Source: Bin87 sp965217175 (lineage in GTDB: Bacteria > Chloroflexota > Dehalococcoidia > Lucifugimonadales > UBA3495). From it: 64,000 nucleotides of DNA. Of this stretch, positions 15,841 to 25,486 are shown in pieces (within the stretch, counting starts at the first letter, position 1; each line of letters opens with the position of its first letter). A model generated the notes under the pieces. The model worked only from the letters and a program-made list of their open reading frames with translations. It did no database searches and had not been told where the DNA came from. The position numbers and the translations under genes are program-made. The stretch spans positions 2,666,001-2,730,000 of the forward strand of contig OZ244251.1 in NCBI GenBank assembly GCA_965217175.1, read 5' to 3'.

Positions 15841-17951
15841 AATCAGCTATCTCCAGATCGTCAACGAACACTGGCGCTGCCGACGGGGATGAATCCCAAT
15901 CTGCCATTTGGCGTTCCAGAGACTGACGTACCAACGACACCACGTAGGGAAGCAGATCCAACTCTGTCAGCCAGACAGCCACATCTCCGTTTCCCCAACG
16001 GCCCACCCCAGTGACATCCAACGCCAGACCTCTTGGATCATCCAAGTCGGCGAACGACGTATTCAAAGTCAGCTGCAGGCCATTTGCCTGCGGCACAACA
16101 TCCACGAAGTTTGTCTCTGCTTTATACGCGATGTAGTGTTTGAGGAAATCCTCTGTCACGCAAGGGTCCAATCCACGAACCAAAACCCGGAAAGATTCGA
16201 ACAAAGTACGAGTTGCACCCCCACGGCCAAGAAATTCGTAGCCATCTATCGCACCACCACCGGTGGATACCCCACCCACCATGTCCATAGATTGGATGTA
16301 CTGCGCGGGCGGTTCGGTCCACACCTGCACCGCTCTGTCGATCAATCTTCCCGCCCGATCGACAATCGCAGCTTCGTTCCATTCTTCCACAGTGTCCAAG
16401 CCAGCATTGAGCCATAGATGACTTTGGGCGAAGCCGCCATCCATATCCCTTTTTACAGGAAATGGACGATCTCCCATCTCAGGGTTGTACGCCGTCAACG
16501 TCAAATTACCCAAAGTATGACGGTACTGAACATGTAGCCGATGCCACTCATGTCCCAACGCCTTTTGCCAAGCTTCAGCCACATTCTCATTCTGCGGCAT
16601 TATATGCTCGACCGAGTATTCGGACATTAGAACGGGATCTTTACGATCGTGGTTCTCAAGCCGACGGAGCCAATAGTGACGCCTCGGGAAATTGTACAAA
16701 TCTCGAGCGACCAACTCCCGTTCGAACTCGTCGTTTCGAGGAAACCGACGATAGGACGGCATCCCCATAAACTGCTCACAGACGCTCGCATAGTAGCGTT
16801 TCTTATCCACCGACCTAGCCAAATTCGGGAACGTCTTGTTCAACGAATTGGTCGGAATCGAGCAGATCGCCCGTCTAAACACGGAGGACTCAATCAACCT
16901 CAAGATGCCTAAAAAGTCCCCAGAATCCAACTGCCCGGTGGAGTAATCCTCGAACAGTTCCAAAAGGAAAGGAAACGCCACGTCTACCTTGAATTCTCTA
17001 AGGTCACGGAACGCAGCTTCCAGTTGCAGATCCATTTCACGTTTCAAGCCAGCCATCACGCAATAATGTTCAGCGAACCGTCGCACATCCGCGACGAGCG
17101 ACTCAACGCTGCCACCCTCCCTTTGCCGACGGTGAGAATAGGATTTGAAAGCTTCGTAGACCGCGCTCACGTTCGGTATTTCCCCGGTTTTGTAGGTCAG
17201 ATAATGCCTCATGAACTTGTTGAATTCCTCGGCATAAGACCCTTGCCCGAATAGAACCTCCATAGGGTGCCAATAGTCCCTCCAAAGCGCTGTCTGCCGC
17301 AGGCTCCAATCCCATCAGGACAAAGTTGCGGATCATATCCGAAGGCGTTAGCCGCTTCCCCGTCGAGTTCAAACTCTCAAAGATTAGCTGCGGATTGTCC
17401 TGATTGGCTTCCAACGCAACATCAACCACCGCCAATCGCCCCAATCCATTGCACAATTGCTCGATATCCCCTAGTTGGGCAATTCTACGCTGAAAGAATT
17501 CGAAGTTAGCGATCACACTCTCCGAGCGAGCCACGGGCAATGGCCGTTGATCCACCAACGCGTTAAAGGTTTCTCGGTCCTTGTCATTCAACACCAATTT
17601 GTAACGGTTATCGCCGTCCTCATGAGCGTTCAACAGGTAACGGTCCCGCAACTTCGCCGCTGAGAACCCGGCGACCGGCTCAGTGTCTCCAAGAGATCTA
17701 GCCAGAGCCTCCAGCACCAGCATAACTGTGGTCAGCCTTAGCTGACCATCGATCACCAAAAGAGAATCCATTCCCGTCACCGGGGAAGAACTAGGTCCCA
17801 CGTACACTATCGAACCAATGAAATGACTCGTCATACCATCTCCAATGCCGACATGCACAATGTCGTTCCAAAGTTGCAGACATTCGACCCACGTCCACGA
17901 GTAGTCCCGTTGACAAATTGGGACCACAAAATGGCTTCCAGAGGTACTCAT
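15839..17951 (-). pseudogene. GmrSD-type modification-dependent endonuclease, frameshifted
   Basis: The N-terminal DUF262 (GmrS) part starts at ATG 17949-17951: FVVPICQRDYSWTWVECLQL, then LLVIDGQLRLTTVMLVLEAL and FESLNSTGKRLTPSDMIRNF. A one-base shift near 17290 breaks the frame. The downstream part continues as WRDYWHPMEVLFGQGSYAEE through the DUF1524 (GmrD) nuclease with its HxxP box (YSVEHIMPQNE), then a DUF5655-like tail. GmrSD enzymes use NTP to cut DNA carrying modified (glucosylated hydroxymethyl) cytosine, a type IV restriction against phages. The stop codon abuts the IS5 end, so the natural C-terminus may be slightly altered. Confidence 0.88.
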
Positions 17952-18431
17952 TAGCCTAAGCCCGAATCCACCGAAGGGATGTAGCGAGGCCGGTCTGACG
18001 AGAGATGAGAGGCGGGGGAAGGGGAGTGTAAGGCTCTGACCCCGATAGATCTGGCTGGTTGCAGGGTGTGGCAATCGTGGAGAGGGGATATTGACGGTCC
18101 GCAGCGCCGGCGGCGGGCGAGATCGGCAGCCAACGTGCAGCAGGAGACACTCAGGGACCGACCTGGCGCAAATCGGCCCGGCGGTTCAGTAGTCCAGCGG
18201 ACGGGTCGGACGCCGTCAGGAAGGGAGTGGCCGGGCGCGCAGTCTCGCCACGGCGCCACTGAATTGGTTTTCCCAAGGCCAGCCTTGGGGAAGATGCAAG
18301 GTGAGGCGGCGGGCCGAGCGGGTGAGCCGTCCGGCCAGGGAGAAGAAACGCCGCCGCAGGGTCTTGGTGGTGACCAGTTGCTCACCGAGACCGATGCGGG
18401 CGGTCCAGCGGGCCAGGTTGTGGGCGATGAC

Positions 18432-18455
18432 CCCGTATCGAGTACGGGGCAGGCT
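18432..18455. repeat. 24-bp palindromic element inside transposase (copy 1)
   Basis: On the minus strand AGCCTGCCCCGTACTCGATA plus CGGG sits between codons for AVQ and VIAHNLARW, adding eight in-frame residues (SLPRTRYG) absent from the family. It has the same layout as the 24-bp element at 38383-38406. CCCCGTA/TACGGGG forms the stem. Confidence 0.75.
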
Positions 18456-18473
18456 CTGGACGGCCAGCCAGGC

Positions 18474-18492
18474 CCCCTTCGGCAGGCTCAGG
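18474..18492. repeat. CCTGAGCCTGCCGAAGG element inside transposase
   Basis: On the minus strand CCTGAGCCTGCCGAAGGGG interrupts the GRFPAN...AWLAV segment and shifts the frame. It is a variant of the first module of the 5 kb tandem array. Confidence 0.75.
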
Positions 18493-19256
18493 ATTGGCGG
18501 GGAAACGGCCCGATGGCAGGTGGTTGAGGCCCACGCCGTACTTGAGGTCGCGGATGGCGTTCTCGATCTCGGCGTGGCGGCGGTGGTTGCAGTCAGCACG
18601 AAGAGGCCGTTCTCCTCGATGGCCTGTTCCTTGAACTCCGCCATGGTCATCCCGCTGGCCTCCAGTCCGCAACCGCGCGTGGGCCTTGACCAAACTGGCA
18701 TCCACGTACACCTCTGGCGACAACGTACCAACCGCAGCAGTTCGTCGTTCAGACCGTCAAAGATCGCCGCGAAGCCGTCCCGCCCGATCCGATCGATGAA
18801 GTGGCTGATTGAAGAGTGGTCAAACACCGGATCGTCGATGGTCAGGAAACAAACCCAGCGGCGGGCGATGTTCTTCGAAATTGCCAAGCACAGCCTGCGG
18901 AAAGAGGCGATGTTGTACAGGGAGCAGATCAGCAGTGCCCTGGCCATCATCTCGGGGTGGATGGCCGGCCTTCCGAAGTCGGGGCAGTAGCACCCTTCCA
19001 ATGGCTCCACCAACTCGGCGAAGTCCAACTGCTCGTCGATCCGGATCAGCAGGTGGTTGGGGTCAATGAAATCTCGCAACTGCCTGGTGGTGAACTGGAA
19101 CAAAGTGGAGTCGCGACGACTACGGTCCAAAGGCTCGGTCATCGGCATTCTTGCCAATTCCTGATTGTCCCAGCATCTTAGCCGAAAATCACGCCCAGAT
19201 TGGCTTCACCATCAACTTTTTCAACAAGTCCGTCCGCGGCGTTTCACAATAGCGGA

Positions 19257-20465
19257 TTAGATAACCCTCGCCGCCCGCAGCAGTCCCAGGTCCCGGACCG
19301 TGAGGCCCAGCTCACCACACAGAATTTCAACGTTGTGTTCGCCCAGGCGGGGCGCCGGTCGGGCCGATGCCATGGCGTTTTCTCCGTCGATAAAGAATCC
19401 CGAACCCGGGTATTTCAATAGGCCGGCCCTGGCATGGTCCATCTCGACGAAGAACCCTCTCTCTTCCAGGTGCGGCGATTTCACTACCTGCTGCGGCGTC
19501 TGAACCAGCCCTATGACCAGGCCCCGGGCCATGGTTTCTCGCATCAAGTCCAGGTTGGTCCACTGGGCCAGCTTGGGGGCCACCAGTCCATGAAGCTCCT
19601 CCCAGTGTTCCATCCGGCCGCCGCGGGACGCGAACTTGGAGTCCAGCAGCCCCGGTTCCTCCAGAAACTCGGCCCACGCCTGCATGGGACGGCCGCCGGT
19701 GCCAGCCGTAGTGAGTGTTACTTCCCCATCCAGGGTGGGCAGGTGCATCCCGTCCATTACGTTGCCGTCACTGCCGCCCCGGTGGGGGTTGCGTCCAGTG
19801 TAGGTGTAGGGGTGAATCAGCCCGGAGGGGGTGCTGACGGCGGCCTCCATGGTCGAGACATCGATGTGGGTACCTTTTCCTGACTGCTCCCGCCGCATCA
19901 GCGCTGCCATTACCGCCACCGCCCCGTTGCGGGCAGCGGTAATCTCCATCTGCTGCAGGGCCGTGCCCATGGGCGGTTGGCTGGCCGAGCCTGTTACCGC
20001 GTAAAGGTAGCCCCCCATGGCCTGAGCCACCAGATCATCGCCCTGGTAGCTGGCATAGGGCCCGTCCTGACCAAAATAGGTGATGGAAACCAGGATCAGG
20101 CCGGGGTTGGATTGGGACAGCTGTTCATAGCCCAGTCCCAATTCCGCCAGCCTCCCCGGTGGACAGCTCTCAAGAATAATATCCGCAGTGGTGGCCAACC
20201 GCTCGAAAAGCTCCCGACCTTCTGCCTGCTCCACGTCCAGTGTGATGCCCCGCTTGTTGGTATTGAAGGCAAGGTAGGAGGTGCCCCGGTCGGGATGGGG
20301 AACCTCGTCAATAAAGGGCGGCTCGTGGCGGGCCTGGTCGCCCCAACCGGGCGGCTCAACCTTGATGGTGTCCGCGCCCTGGTCGGCCAGCAGCTTGGCG
20401 CAATAGGCGCCCGAGGGCTGGTGGGACAGTTCCAGTACGCGCAATTCTGAGAGTATTCCGGGCAT
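19257..20465 (-). CDS. CaiB/BaiF family CoA-transferase
   Basis: 402 aa, full family length, start at ATG 20463-20465 after GGAGAG. N-terminal VLELSHQPSGAYCAKLLADQ, GADTIKVEPPGWGD, then NTNKRGITLD and the region with the catalytic aspartate (YQGDDLVAQAMGG) are class III CoA-transferase features. Such enzymes move CoA between organic acids through an aspartyl-CoA anhydride. Partner acids cannot be named. It lies 78 bases downstream of a second, unlike CoA-transferase on the same strand, so the two probably form an operon and may work as a heteromer or on sequential substrates. Confidence 0.9.
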   Translation of the reverse strand: MPGILSELRVLELSHQPSGAYCAKLLADQGADTIKVEPPGWGDQARHEPPFIDEVPHPDRGTSYLAFNTNKRGITLDVEQAEGRELFERLATTADIILESCPPGRLAELGLGYEQLSQSNPGLILVSITYFGQDGPYASYQGDDLVAQAMGGYLYAVTGSASQPPMGTALQQMEITAARNGAVAVMAALMRREQSGKGTHIDVSTMEAAVSTPSGLIHPYTYTGRNPHRGGSDGNVMDGMHLPTLDGEVTLTTAGTGGRPMQAWAEFLEEPGLLDSKFASRGGRMEHWEELHGLVAPKLAQWTNLDLMRETMARGLVIGLVQTPQQVVKSPHLEERGFFVEMDHARAGLLKYPGSGFFIDGENAMASARPAPRLGEHNVEILCGELGLTVRDLGLLRAARVI

Positions 20466-20543
20466 GGTCTCTCCAACAATTGCTTATCCATGAATGCTAA
20501 TGTCGCTACTCTTCGCGATTGTTCGTCTGCCCTGGCGCATGAA

Positions 20544-21803
20544 TTACGGCCTTGGTTCGTCGGGCCGGGGTGCGCCAAAAACCACGCCTTCGGATTCCAG
20601 TTCCCCTATTTCCGCCGGAGACAACCCGGCCAGCTCTGCCAATATCGCCTCGTTGTCCTGTCCCAATCCCGCGACCTTCGCAATTGACATGGGATTACCG
20701 GGATCTCTGAAGGGGCGCCCGGCGAAAAGACGGGACCCAACGGCAGGGGCCTGAGGGTTGGAGAACTCCCACATATAGCCCCGTTCCCGCAGATGAAAGT
20801 TGTTTACCAGGTCCTGGGCGGTCATCGCCGAGCCGGCGGCGATGCCCAGTCCCTGCAACCTCCGCCCCAGCTCCAGGTCGTCGTGCTGGGCGGTCCAGGT
20901 ACCGATCAACTCGTCCAGTTCATGGCGGTTGTGCCAGCGGGCTAAAGCGGTGCCGAATTTGGCTCCCTCGGCCCACTGGGGCCTACCCATTGCTCCCTTC
21001 AGCGATTCCCATTCTGTGTCTGACGACACGACAATAACTATCCAACGGTCGTCGCCCCTGGCCGGATACACATTGTGCGGCGCCTTCCACCAGTGGGCGC
21101 AGCCCAAACGATCGCGGGTTATGCCCCGCTGCGCCTCCAGGATGGCCGGCCCCACTGCCGAGACCCCGGTTTCCAGCATGGTAAGGTCAACCCGCATGCC
21201 CTTGCCCGTCTTGGTGCGCTGGTACAGAGCCAGCAGCAGGGCGTAGGCCACGTTGTTGCCTACGGAATGATCCATGTAGTTGTTGCTGGCCCGCATGGAA
21301 GGGCCGCCCTCGTAGCCGGTCAGGTAGGACAAACCACAGGCGGCATCAACGGTGCGGGCCCGGGAGCCTGCCCGCCGCCAAGGTCCAGTGTACCCGTAAG
21401 CGGTGCAGCTGAGGGTAATGATACGGGGGTTGATTGTGGAGAGGCTGTCATGGTCGAACCCGAACCGCTGCATGGTGCCCGGACGGAAGTTGTCGGTCAC
21501 GATGTCAGCCTTCTCCACCAGCTTGAGAAAGACTTCCTTGCCCCGCGGGTTGGTCACGTCCATGCACAGGCTGCGCTTGTTGCGGGTGCCGTAATAGACC
21601 AGGTTGCCGGCTTCGTTCCACCACTCTTCACCCGGAGTTCCTTCAGGAAAGGGGCCGGCTTTGCGGTCCTGCAGGTGGTCAGGGCTTTCGACGCGGATGA
21701 CATCGGCGCCCAGATCCGCAAGGAATCCCGTCCCCCACGGTAGCGCATGCACCTGCTCCAGGGTAAGGACTCTAACCCCGTCGAGAATTCCCTTCTCCGC
21801 CAT
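20544..21803 (-). CDS. CaiB/BaiF family CoA-transferase
   Basis: 419 aa from ATG 21801-21803. Family features: LTLEQVHALPWGTGFLADLG, ADVIRVESPDHLQD, NKRSLCMDVTNPRGKEVFLK, ADIVTDNFRPGTMQRFG, and RARTVDAACGLSYLTG around the expected catalytic Asp. It is only distantly similar to the downstream partner. It is the upstream gene of a two-gene operon inside the island, flanked by dead IS elements on both sides yet itself intact, so it is likely selected or recently acquired. Confidence 0.9.
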   Translation of the reverse strand: MAEKGILDGVRVLTLEQVHALPWGTGFLADLGADVIRVESPDHLQDRKAGPFPEGTPGEEWWNEAGNLVYYGTRNKRSLCMDVTNPRGKEVFLKLVEKADIVTDNFRPGTMQRFGFDHDSLSTINPRIITLSCTAYGYTGPWRRAGSRARTVDAACGLSYLTGYEGGPSMRASNNYMDHSVGNNVAYALLLALYQRTKTGKGMRVDLTMLETGVSAVGPAILEAQRGITRDRLGCAHWWKAPHNVYPARGDDRWIVIVVSSDTEWESLKGAMGRPQWAEGAKFGTALARWHNRHELDELIGTWTAQHDDLELGRRLQGLGIAAGSAMTAQDLVNNFHLRERGYMWEFSNPQAPAVGSRLFAGRPFRDPGNPMSIAKVAGLGQDNEAILAELAGLSPAEIGELESEGVVFGAPRPDEPRP

Positions 21804-21928
21804 TGCCCCCGGACCTCCATTTGCCGCTGCCGCGCCGAAGCGTCTGACAGGCCCAATGATAGTCCAGACCAGGGACCAAGTCCACTTGGGCCGTCGCCCC
21901 CAACCAATAAATCTATAGTGTCATACCA

Positions 21929-22111
21929 TTAGTCGATAACCTGCACCACAAGCGTGTAGTCGTCGCGCTCGAAATCACCGTAGGTTGTCGCCACAGTGGT
22001 GTAAGCGCCAGGGTTGAGCCACCGCGCAATCCGGGAGTTGAGGCCCGGGCCGTCGTCGTCCCGTTCGAGGTAGCTAACCCCATAGGCCGAGCCTCCAGCC
22101 AACAAATACAT
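21929..22111 (-). pseudogene. C-terminal scrap of a secreted PPC-like domain protein
   Basis: A 60-codon open end: GPGLNSRIARWLNPGAYTTV, ATTYGDFERDDYTLVVQVID. The pattern L-PG-YT-...-DYTL-V resembles the bacterial pre-peptidase C-terminal (PPC) beta domain of secreted proteins. The 5' part is lost at the IS1182 junction near 22111. Confidence 0.45.
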
Positions 22112-23168
22112 GAAGGTATCAGCTGATAGACGACAATAAGGAGCGAGCCATCGAGGTCAACGGGTTGTTCATGATCACCGAGACCACCGTCGATGAGGAT
22201 GGCGACGAACCCGAGGAGGTGCGGCACTTCCAGAAACCGGACGGTCGGTTGCCGCTGAGCCCCGTGGACACCGATGCCCGGTCGCGGACCAGCCGTCGTG
22301 GGAAACCATCCGGGTTGCACTACCGGGAGAACGTCATGGTTGACCTGGGCGGCTTCATCCAGTCTCGCGGGGTCTCCCACGCGTCCGAGGGTAAGTGGAA
22401 AGCGGTGCCCGCCTTGCTTGAAGGGCTACCGTTACAACCGGTGTCGTTGGCTGCGGACACCGGCTACAACGTCGGACAAATTCGGCAACTGTTGGATGAG
22501 CGGGACATGGGCGCCTACATCCCCATCCATCCGATCCAGGAAACGAACATGGTTGCCAAGGGCGGGTTCGAATATCGGGGCGACCACTTGGTCTGCCCTG
22601 AAGGCAAGATTCTACGTCGTCGGTAGTTCCACAGTCGGGACGGCGGACGGCGCTTACCAGTATGTTGCGCACCAAAAAGACTGCCAGGGGTGCCCCATCA
22701 AAGACATCTGCCTGACGCCGGGACAAATGCGACGCTACGTGGCCCTCAGTATGTACTACCCCTTATTCCTAGCAGCTCAAGCACGCAACCAAACAGCGGC
22801 GTTCCGACGGGAGCAAAACCGGCGCCGTACCGTTGCCGAGGGAACCTTCGCCTCCCTGGACCGGTTGGGGAGGGAGAAGTCGCGCCTGCGGGGATTGTGG
22901 AAAGTGGACTGCGAAGGGTACCTGGCCGGCTTGGCCCACAACGTCCTGAAAGCAGTCAGAAAGATGCGGCGGTGGGGTGTCGGACCGCCCGGATCCAGCA
23001 ACCTGAGAGCCGCTATCGCTACATCATGGAGGGACGAATCGGAGGAATCGCCCTTGTCCCATGGTGTCGACCCATATCTTTCACCCCCACCAATATGCTC
23101 GACACAAAGATGAACAAACCTGTCCGTTGAGTAATCCGATGGTTTTCACGACTTTCTCAACAGGCCCA
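22112..23168 (+). pseudogene. IS1182-family transposase, 5'-truncated and frameshifted
   Basis: Fragments in two frames: HYRENVMVDLGGFIQSRGVS and VSLAADTGYNVGQIRQLLDE (to 22626), then, after a shift near 22605, HQKDCQGCPIKDICLTPGQM and CEGYLAGLAHNVLKAVRKMR. These are the IS1182 catalytic, zinc-finger-like Cys cluster and C-terminal parts. The right end is GACTTTCTCAACAGGCCC at 23151-23168, the same terminal repeat as at 9829. The N-terminal DUF772 domain is missing. Confidence 0.85.
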
Positions 23169-23349
23169 CTCCACCGGCGTTGACTGGGGAGAAATTCAAG
23201 ACTCGCCGTGATTCGACGTAGTTCTCCAGAATGGATTCCACGTCTTCCAGCTGCTTCATCACGTCCGTCGAGGTAGGCGCGTCTCCCAGAACAGTCACGT
23301 AACCTGTGACAAAACCCAACGCAAGTACGAGTGTTGATTTTAGCTTGCT
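23146..23349 (-). pseudogene. Small exported protein cut by IS1182
   Basis: From an ATG near 23347-23349 the frame reads MSKLKSTLVLALGFVTGYVT, a signal-peptide-like start. It then gives DVMKQLEDVESILENYVESR and runs into the IS1182 terminal repeat, which encodes the last residues (VGLLRKS). The true C-terminus is missing. Family not recognised. Confidence 0.45.
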
Positions 23350-23481
23350 CATTTCTCGCCTCAACTGGTGTTAAGAATGTAGGTGCCAACGGCGCCACCA
23401 GTATTATGGGGCGAGGATAGGAACAACCGAAAATCGCCGCATTTAAGAGGTGGTTGTGGGCACTCCGTATCCAAGAGTAAG

Positions 23482-24845
23482 GTCCCGGTAGGTGGTGTAA
23501 CAGAAACCAGGTGGCAAGAAGTCTGCCACCGCGTCATCCTTATCGGAATAACTACAAATCCGTGCAAGGGGGACAGCGATGTCCAAGTGCGGGATGAACC
23601 TTTTGGAACTACTACCCGAACGGTGCCGGGACCGCGATGTGGACTTCTTCCGGGAAGGTCTGCACGTCTTGGTGGAGGGCATCATGGACGCTGGGGTGTC
23701 GGCCCAGATCGGCGCCCGGCATGGCGAGCGCAACCCGGAACGACTCACCCACCGGAACGGCTACAGCAGCCGAGATTGGGACACCCGGGTGGGGACGATA
23801 GAGTTGAGGATACCTAAGGTCAGGGAGGGGAGCTATTTCCCCAGCCTGCTCGAGCCCAGGTGGCGTAGTGAGAAGGCTCTGCTGGCGGTGATCCAGCAGG
23901 CTTACGTGGAAAGGGTGTCCACCAGGAGGGTGGATGACCTGATCAAGGCGTTGGGTTGCGATAGCTTCTTGAAAAGCCAGGTCTCACGTATCTGTAAGGA
24001 ACTGGACCAAGTAGTGGAGACCTTCCTGGGCCGACCCCTGGACGGTGGCCCCTACCCCTACGTGTGGCTGGACGCTCTGACTCAGAAGGTCCGGCATGGT
24101 GGCCGTATTGTGAATGTCAGCGTGGTGGTGGCCACCGGTGTCAACGGCACTGGTCAGCGTGAGGTGCTGGGCATGGGCGTGGGGGTCAGCGAGGACGGCG
24201 CCTTCTGGTTGGCCTTCCTCCGGTCGCTGAACGCCCGGGCTTACGGTGGGGTCGAACTGGTCATCTCCGATGCCCACCACGGGCTGAAGCAAGCCATCGC
24301 CACGGTGTTTGCCGGTGCGAGTTGGCGACGCTGCCGAACCCACTTCATGACCAACCTGCTGACCGGAGTGCCCAAGCGGTCCCACGCCGGAGTAGCCACC
24401 ATGGTGCGCGCCATCTACCCCGGCTCTCACCGGAGGAGGTTCACGCCCAGGCGGACCGGGTGGATAGCTCAACTCCGGGAACACTTCCCCCAGGCTGCCC
24501 AGGTGCTGGAGGATGCCTTGCCCGACACCCTGGCCTTCACCGCCTTCCCAGTGTCTCATTGTCCTGAGCCTGCCGAAGGGTCTGGTCCAAGAATCCACTG
24601 GAACGGCTGAACAAGGAGATCCGTCGGCGTACCGACGTGGTGGGTATCTTCCCCAACCGGACCGCGACCCGGCGTCTGGTGGGTGCCGTCCTGGCCGAGC
24701 AGCACGACGAGTGGGCTGAAGCCCGCCGCTACCTAACCATTGACAAGGACGTCGACGCCGAGGTCCTTCCCTCCGCCAACATCCTGGAGACAGCAGCCTG
24801 AACCACATCAACAAGGATGACGCTTATCCCACCACTTGACGGGAC
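23482..24845 (+). mobile_element. IS256-family element
   Basis: Ends GTCCCGGTAGGTGGTG (23482) and CACCACTTGACGGGAC (ends 24845) are imperfect inverted repeats around one transposase gene. A solo copy of the left end is at 14440. Confidence 0.75.
23579..24801 (+). pseudogene. IS256 (mutator-like) transposase, broken by a repeat element
   Basis: ATG 23579. Mutator-type transposase: ERLTHRNGYSSRDWDTRVGT, first Asp in YVWLDALTQKVRHGG, second in VELVISDAHHGLKQAI. A short compensated frame change lies at about 24415-24480 (SPEEVHAQADRV is in the other frame). At 24562-24580 TCCTGAGCCTGCCGAAGG replaces the expected short linker after FPVSH and shifts the frame. The end (WSKNPLERLNKEIRRRTDVV, with the catalytic Glu) continues in another frame to TGA 24799-24801. 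Inactive. Confidence 0.9.
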
Positions 24846-25486
24846 GTGACCTCTGCGGCCAAGAGCCTGGGCCGGGACAGTCGCGTCTGCCGGTATACGA
24901 ACCATCAGGCTATGTACCCGGCTTCTCCCCTGCGTTTGATGGTGTAGCCTCGGTATAGATAAGCTTCAAACGGTTCGCCAACGGTGGATTCCGGTTGGCC
25001 CATGAAAAAGAGTAACGTCCCAGGGCAGGAATCGGTCAGTCGCCCGGATGGTGCGGCGTCAGCGTCCGTTGACCAAGTCAATGGTTATGTCCCCCGGAGG
25101 ATGACGAGGTTGATTACTTTGGTCATATGGTCGGCCAGTGGGAGCGTTTGGAAGGAACGCGGGGCTACAGGCTGGTGCCGGTGGAGGAGCAGGTGTCCAG
25201 GCGGGACGATACGTTGAACATCGCTGTACGGGGCACCCGGCCGTTGGAATGGCCGGTAAGCCATTTGCCAAAGCCGCGTTCCTGCCGGGAAGTGTCACGG
25301 GAACCAACACGGATGGACAGGATGGGGTGGCCCGTTATCGAGCTCTGTGCATGGAGGCTGGTTGAATATGCTCATTATTGGGGATCGCACATTGAAAACC
25401 GCGATTGGTCTCACGTACCATCAAGCAGCTGCCGTACTCGGCCAAGACCGGGGCCAGATTTACTGCGGTGGTTTGCCAGGGGGGCC
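24846..25486. other. Unrecognised stretch before FG-GAP gene
   Basis: Two overlapping frames contain protein-like text: MKKSNVPGQESVSRPDGAAS from 25001, then PEDDEVDYFGHMVGQWERLE from about 25100. They could be one frameshifted gene of unknown kind. I see no family motif. Confidence 0.3.

Larger units (their letters stand above)
18216..19157 (-). pseudogene. Chimeric transposase: IS1182-like front, IS1380-like back
   Basis: From ATG 19155-19157 the first about 145 codons are an IS1182-like N-terminus (FQFTTRQLRDFIDPNHLLIR, PAIHPEMMARALLICSLYNI; VYVDASLVKAHARLR in the neighbouring frame). At about 18655 it switches to an IS1380-type C-terminus: GMTMAEFKEQAIEENG, HAEIENAIRDLKYGVGLNHL, AHNLARWTARIGLGEQLVTT, RRLTLHLP. 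Several frame changes and two short palindromic insertions (18432-18455, 18474-18492) interrupt the back half. The outer end near 19207-19227 has ACTTTTTCAACAAGTCC, an IS1182-like terminal repeat. It is inactive. Confidence 0.8.
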
